From: Thiohalocapsa sp. PB-PSB1
Lineage (GTDB): Bacteria; Pseudomonadota; Gammaproteobacteria; Chromatiales; Chromatiaceae
Reading direction: 5' to 3'
Assembly: GCA_016745215.1 (NCBI GenBank)
Contig: CP050890.1
Location: 3,038,001-3,102,000 of the forward strand
Length of the DNA: 64,000 bases
The notes below the pieces were generated by a model. It saw only the letters and a list, made by a program, of their open reading frames with translations, did not search any database and had not been told where the DNA came from. This document shows, one piece after another, positions 62,395-64,000 of the stretch (position 1 is its first letter; each line of letters opens with the position of its first letter). The translations under genes were made by a program, and so were the position numbers.

Positions 62395-64000
62395 ATGAGA
62401 ACACCCATGGCGAGCACATCGCGGTTGGCACCCGATCGTTCCATGCCGGCTTATCTGATCACCGGTGCGCTGCTGTTTTGGGGCGTGCATACCGGCCTGT
62501 GGTGGCTGGCAGCGCTATTGGCCTTGCTTGCTGAACTGCCCGGGCATAAACACTGGCATTGGGAGTTCGAACTCCAGGAGCGCCAACGCGTCGCGGATTT
62601 GTGCACGGTGCTGATTCTATTCGCCGGTGGCTATCTGTATCTGACTCAGCCACGTCTTGGCGCCGCGCTGATCCTGCTGATCCAATGGCTGCCGGCGTTG
62701 GTATTTCCATTGCTGGCGGTGCAGCTCTATGGCCGTCACGCCGGGCTGGAACTGTCGGTGCTGTTTCTGAGCCTGCGTGGCGACAAACCGCATGGCAACG
62801 AACTCCTCGACCTGCGTTGGGCCTATGTGTTGCTGTGCGTTGTGTCGGCATCGATGATTCCTCCGGAAACCATATGGTTTTACCCATCGCTGGTGCTGCT
62901 CGCGTTCTGGGGGATGAGTTCGCTGTTTGGATCGATGTCCAGATCAACGCCCGGAGCAGCACCGACGCCGGGCCGGCGCCGCAATTTGCAGCGCCTTGGC
63001 GCCTTGGCCCTGGCGGCGACCATCGGCCTTGGCTTCAGCGTCGCGTTGCGTTGGGGGCATGATGAAATCGAACTGATGGTGCAACGCTGGATCGACCAAT
63101 GGATGGGGACGATGATGGACCCCTACCGCGCCACCACGGCGATCGGCGAGGTCGGCACATTGAAGAGCTCGGATGACATACGCGTACGTGTTTATCCGGA
63201 TCGACCCATCCAGGATATGCTGCTGCAAACTGCCGTTTATGACCGATATATCAATGGCACCTGGTTTGCCAGCGGCGCTCCGTTCGAGCCACTGAACATT
63301 CGGCTTGGCAATGCCGAGATTGCTGCACCGCCTGTCAATCCGACCTTCAGCTCCCGCGAGTCGCGCATCCTGGTCCAGATACAGCGCTCCGAGGGGTTAT
63401 TACCCTTGCCAATGGCCACCAATGAGATCAAAGGCCTGACGGCTATCAAACTGCAACGCAACGCGTTCGGCACGGTGCGCTACCGAGTGCTCGGCGGTGG
63501 TGCGTTTGTTGGCTTTCGCGTCGCCGAAGGGTCTCGACCACTACCCTCGGTGGCACCGGATGCCATCGATCTGCGCGTGCTCGATGCGGAACAGGAGATG
63601 ATGGCCCAGGTCGTTGCCGAACTGCAGCTGACCGAGCTGCCGCCGTCACAGGCATTGCAACGGTTACAAGCCTATTTCGACAGCCGTTTTCGCTATACGC
63701 TGACACTGCCCAGGATTCCGGCGGATCAGCCACCGCTGAGCTATTTCTTATCCCATGCCAGAGCCGGCCATTGTGAATATTTTGCCAGTGCCGCGGTACT
63801 GCTGTTGCGTCAAGCCGGCATTCCTGCCCGCTATGTGCGCGGTTGGTCGGTGCAGGAGTACAGCGCGTTGGAGCAGGCCTGGATTGGTCGTGACAGCCAT
63901 GCCCACGCCTGGGTGTTGGCCTGGATCGACGGTGCCTGGCGCAGCTTTGATCCGACACCGCCGGATTGGGCCGCGCTGGAAATGGCAGAGCGCCCTTGGA
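62395..64000 (+). CDS. TgpA-type membrane transglutaminase (DUF3488), cut by window end
   Basis: 535 codons, no stop inside the window. About 1-215: membrane helices of DUF3488 ('MPAYLITGALLFWGVHTGLW', 'LGAALILLIQWLPALVFPLL'). Then a periplasmic part ('YRATTAIGEVGTLKSSDDIR') and the transglutaminase core: catalytic Cys in 'RAGHCEYFASAAVLLLRQAG', His in 'RDSHAHAWVLAW' and Asp in 'SFDPTPPDW'. Homologues in Pseudomonas are essential; substrate not established. Start ATG 62395 or 62410. Confidence 0.93.
   Translation, partial: MRTPMASTSRLAPDRSMPAYLITGALLFWGVHTGLWWLAALLALLAELPGHKHWHWEFELQERQRVADLCTVLILFAGGYLYLTQPRLGAALILLIQWLPALVFPLLAVQLYGRHAGLELSVLFLSLRGDKPHGNELLDLRWAYVLLCVVSASMIPPETIWFYPSLVLLAFWGMSSLFGSMSRSTPGAAPTPGRRRNLQRLGALALAATIGLGFSVALRWGHDEIELMVQRWIDQWMGTMMDPYRATTAIGEVGTLKSSDDIRVRVYPDRPIQDMLLQTAVYDRYINGTWFASGAPFEPLNIRLGNAEIAAPPVNPTFSSRESRILVQIQRSEGLLPLPMATNEIKGLTAIKLQRNAFGTVRYRVLGGGAFVGFRVAEGSRPLPSVAPDAIDLRVLDAEQEMMAQVVAELQLTELPPSQALQRLQAYFDSRFRYTLTLPRIPADQPPLSYFLSHARAGHCEYFASAAVLLLRQAGIPARYVRGWSVQEYSALEQAWIGRDSHAHAWVLAWIDGAWRSFDPTPPDWAALEMAERPW

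Overview
The window reads as GC-rich gammaproteobacterial chromosome. The closest fit from gene content is a purple sulfur bacterium or relative (Chromatiales), because of the amplified Uma2 genes, REP/RAYT remnants, PEP-CTERM-like sorting signal and heavy IS load next to a standard gammaproteobacterial envelope gene block. That placement is inference; there is no rRNA or other marker gene here.

Layout. (1) 1-8993: a type I-C CRISPR-Cas locus on the minus strand, cas3-cas5c-cas8c(with internal cas11c)-cas7-cas4-cas1-cas2, then leader and array, which runs off the left edge. (2) 9584-17760: a dead RAYT-type transposase, a tandem array of five near-identical Uma2-family genes whose coiled-coil tails differ in seven-residue steps, then small mobile repeats. 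(3) 17762-38700: a minus-strand locus for large secreted proteins, broken up by insertion elements. In transcription order it encodes a cohesin-like protein with a PEP-CTERM-like tail, a dockerin/PKD protein, a PKD/beta-propeller protein and an RHS protein with a Hint domain. Insertions in it or next to it are IS630 (two), IS701, IS5, IS4 nested in ISAzo13, a 771-bp element, and a MITE resembling the IS4 termini. Three of the four genes can be partly rebuilt by removing insertions between their target-site duplications. (4) 39310-46680: a DUF2887/DUF4351-type pseudogene split by ISAs1, a short run of integron-type gene cassettes (attC sites with a P-loop kinase and an aspartic protease, no integrase seen), IS630 fragments, and an IS with a DUF6399-type transposase whose ends match several MITEs in the window. 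(5) 46904-64000: conserved chromosome: lolC/lolD, DUF2062, comEC, exbB, exbD, msbA, lpxK, a Trm112-like gene, kdsB, gpmI, a GlgC-like protein lacking key active-site residues, a PEBP protein and a transglutaminase of the TgpA type cut by the right edge.

How the parts relate. The right-hand block serves the cell envelope (lipoprotein export, lipid A flipping and phosphorylation, KDO activation). The left and middle are accessory: adaptive immunity, a surface/toxin locus in decay, cassettes, and at least four families of short non-autonomous repeats, several still with clean target-site duplications. Two of these families share termini with full elements in the same window (IS4-type and DUF6399-type).
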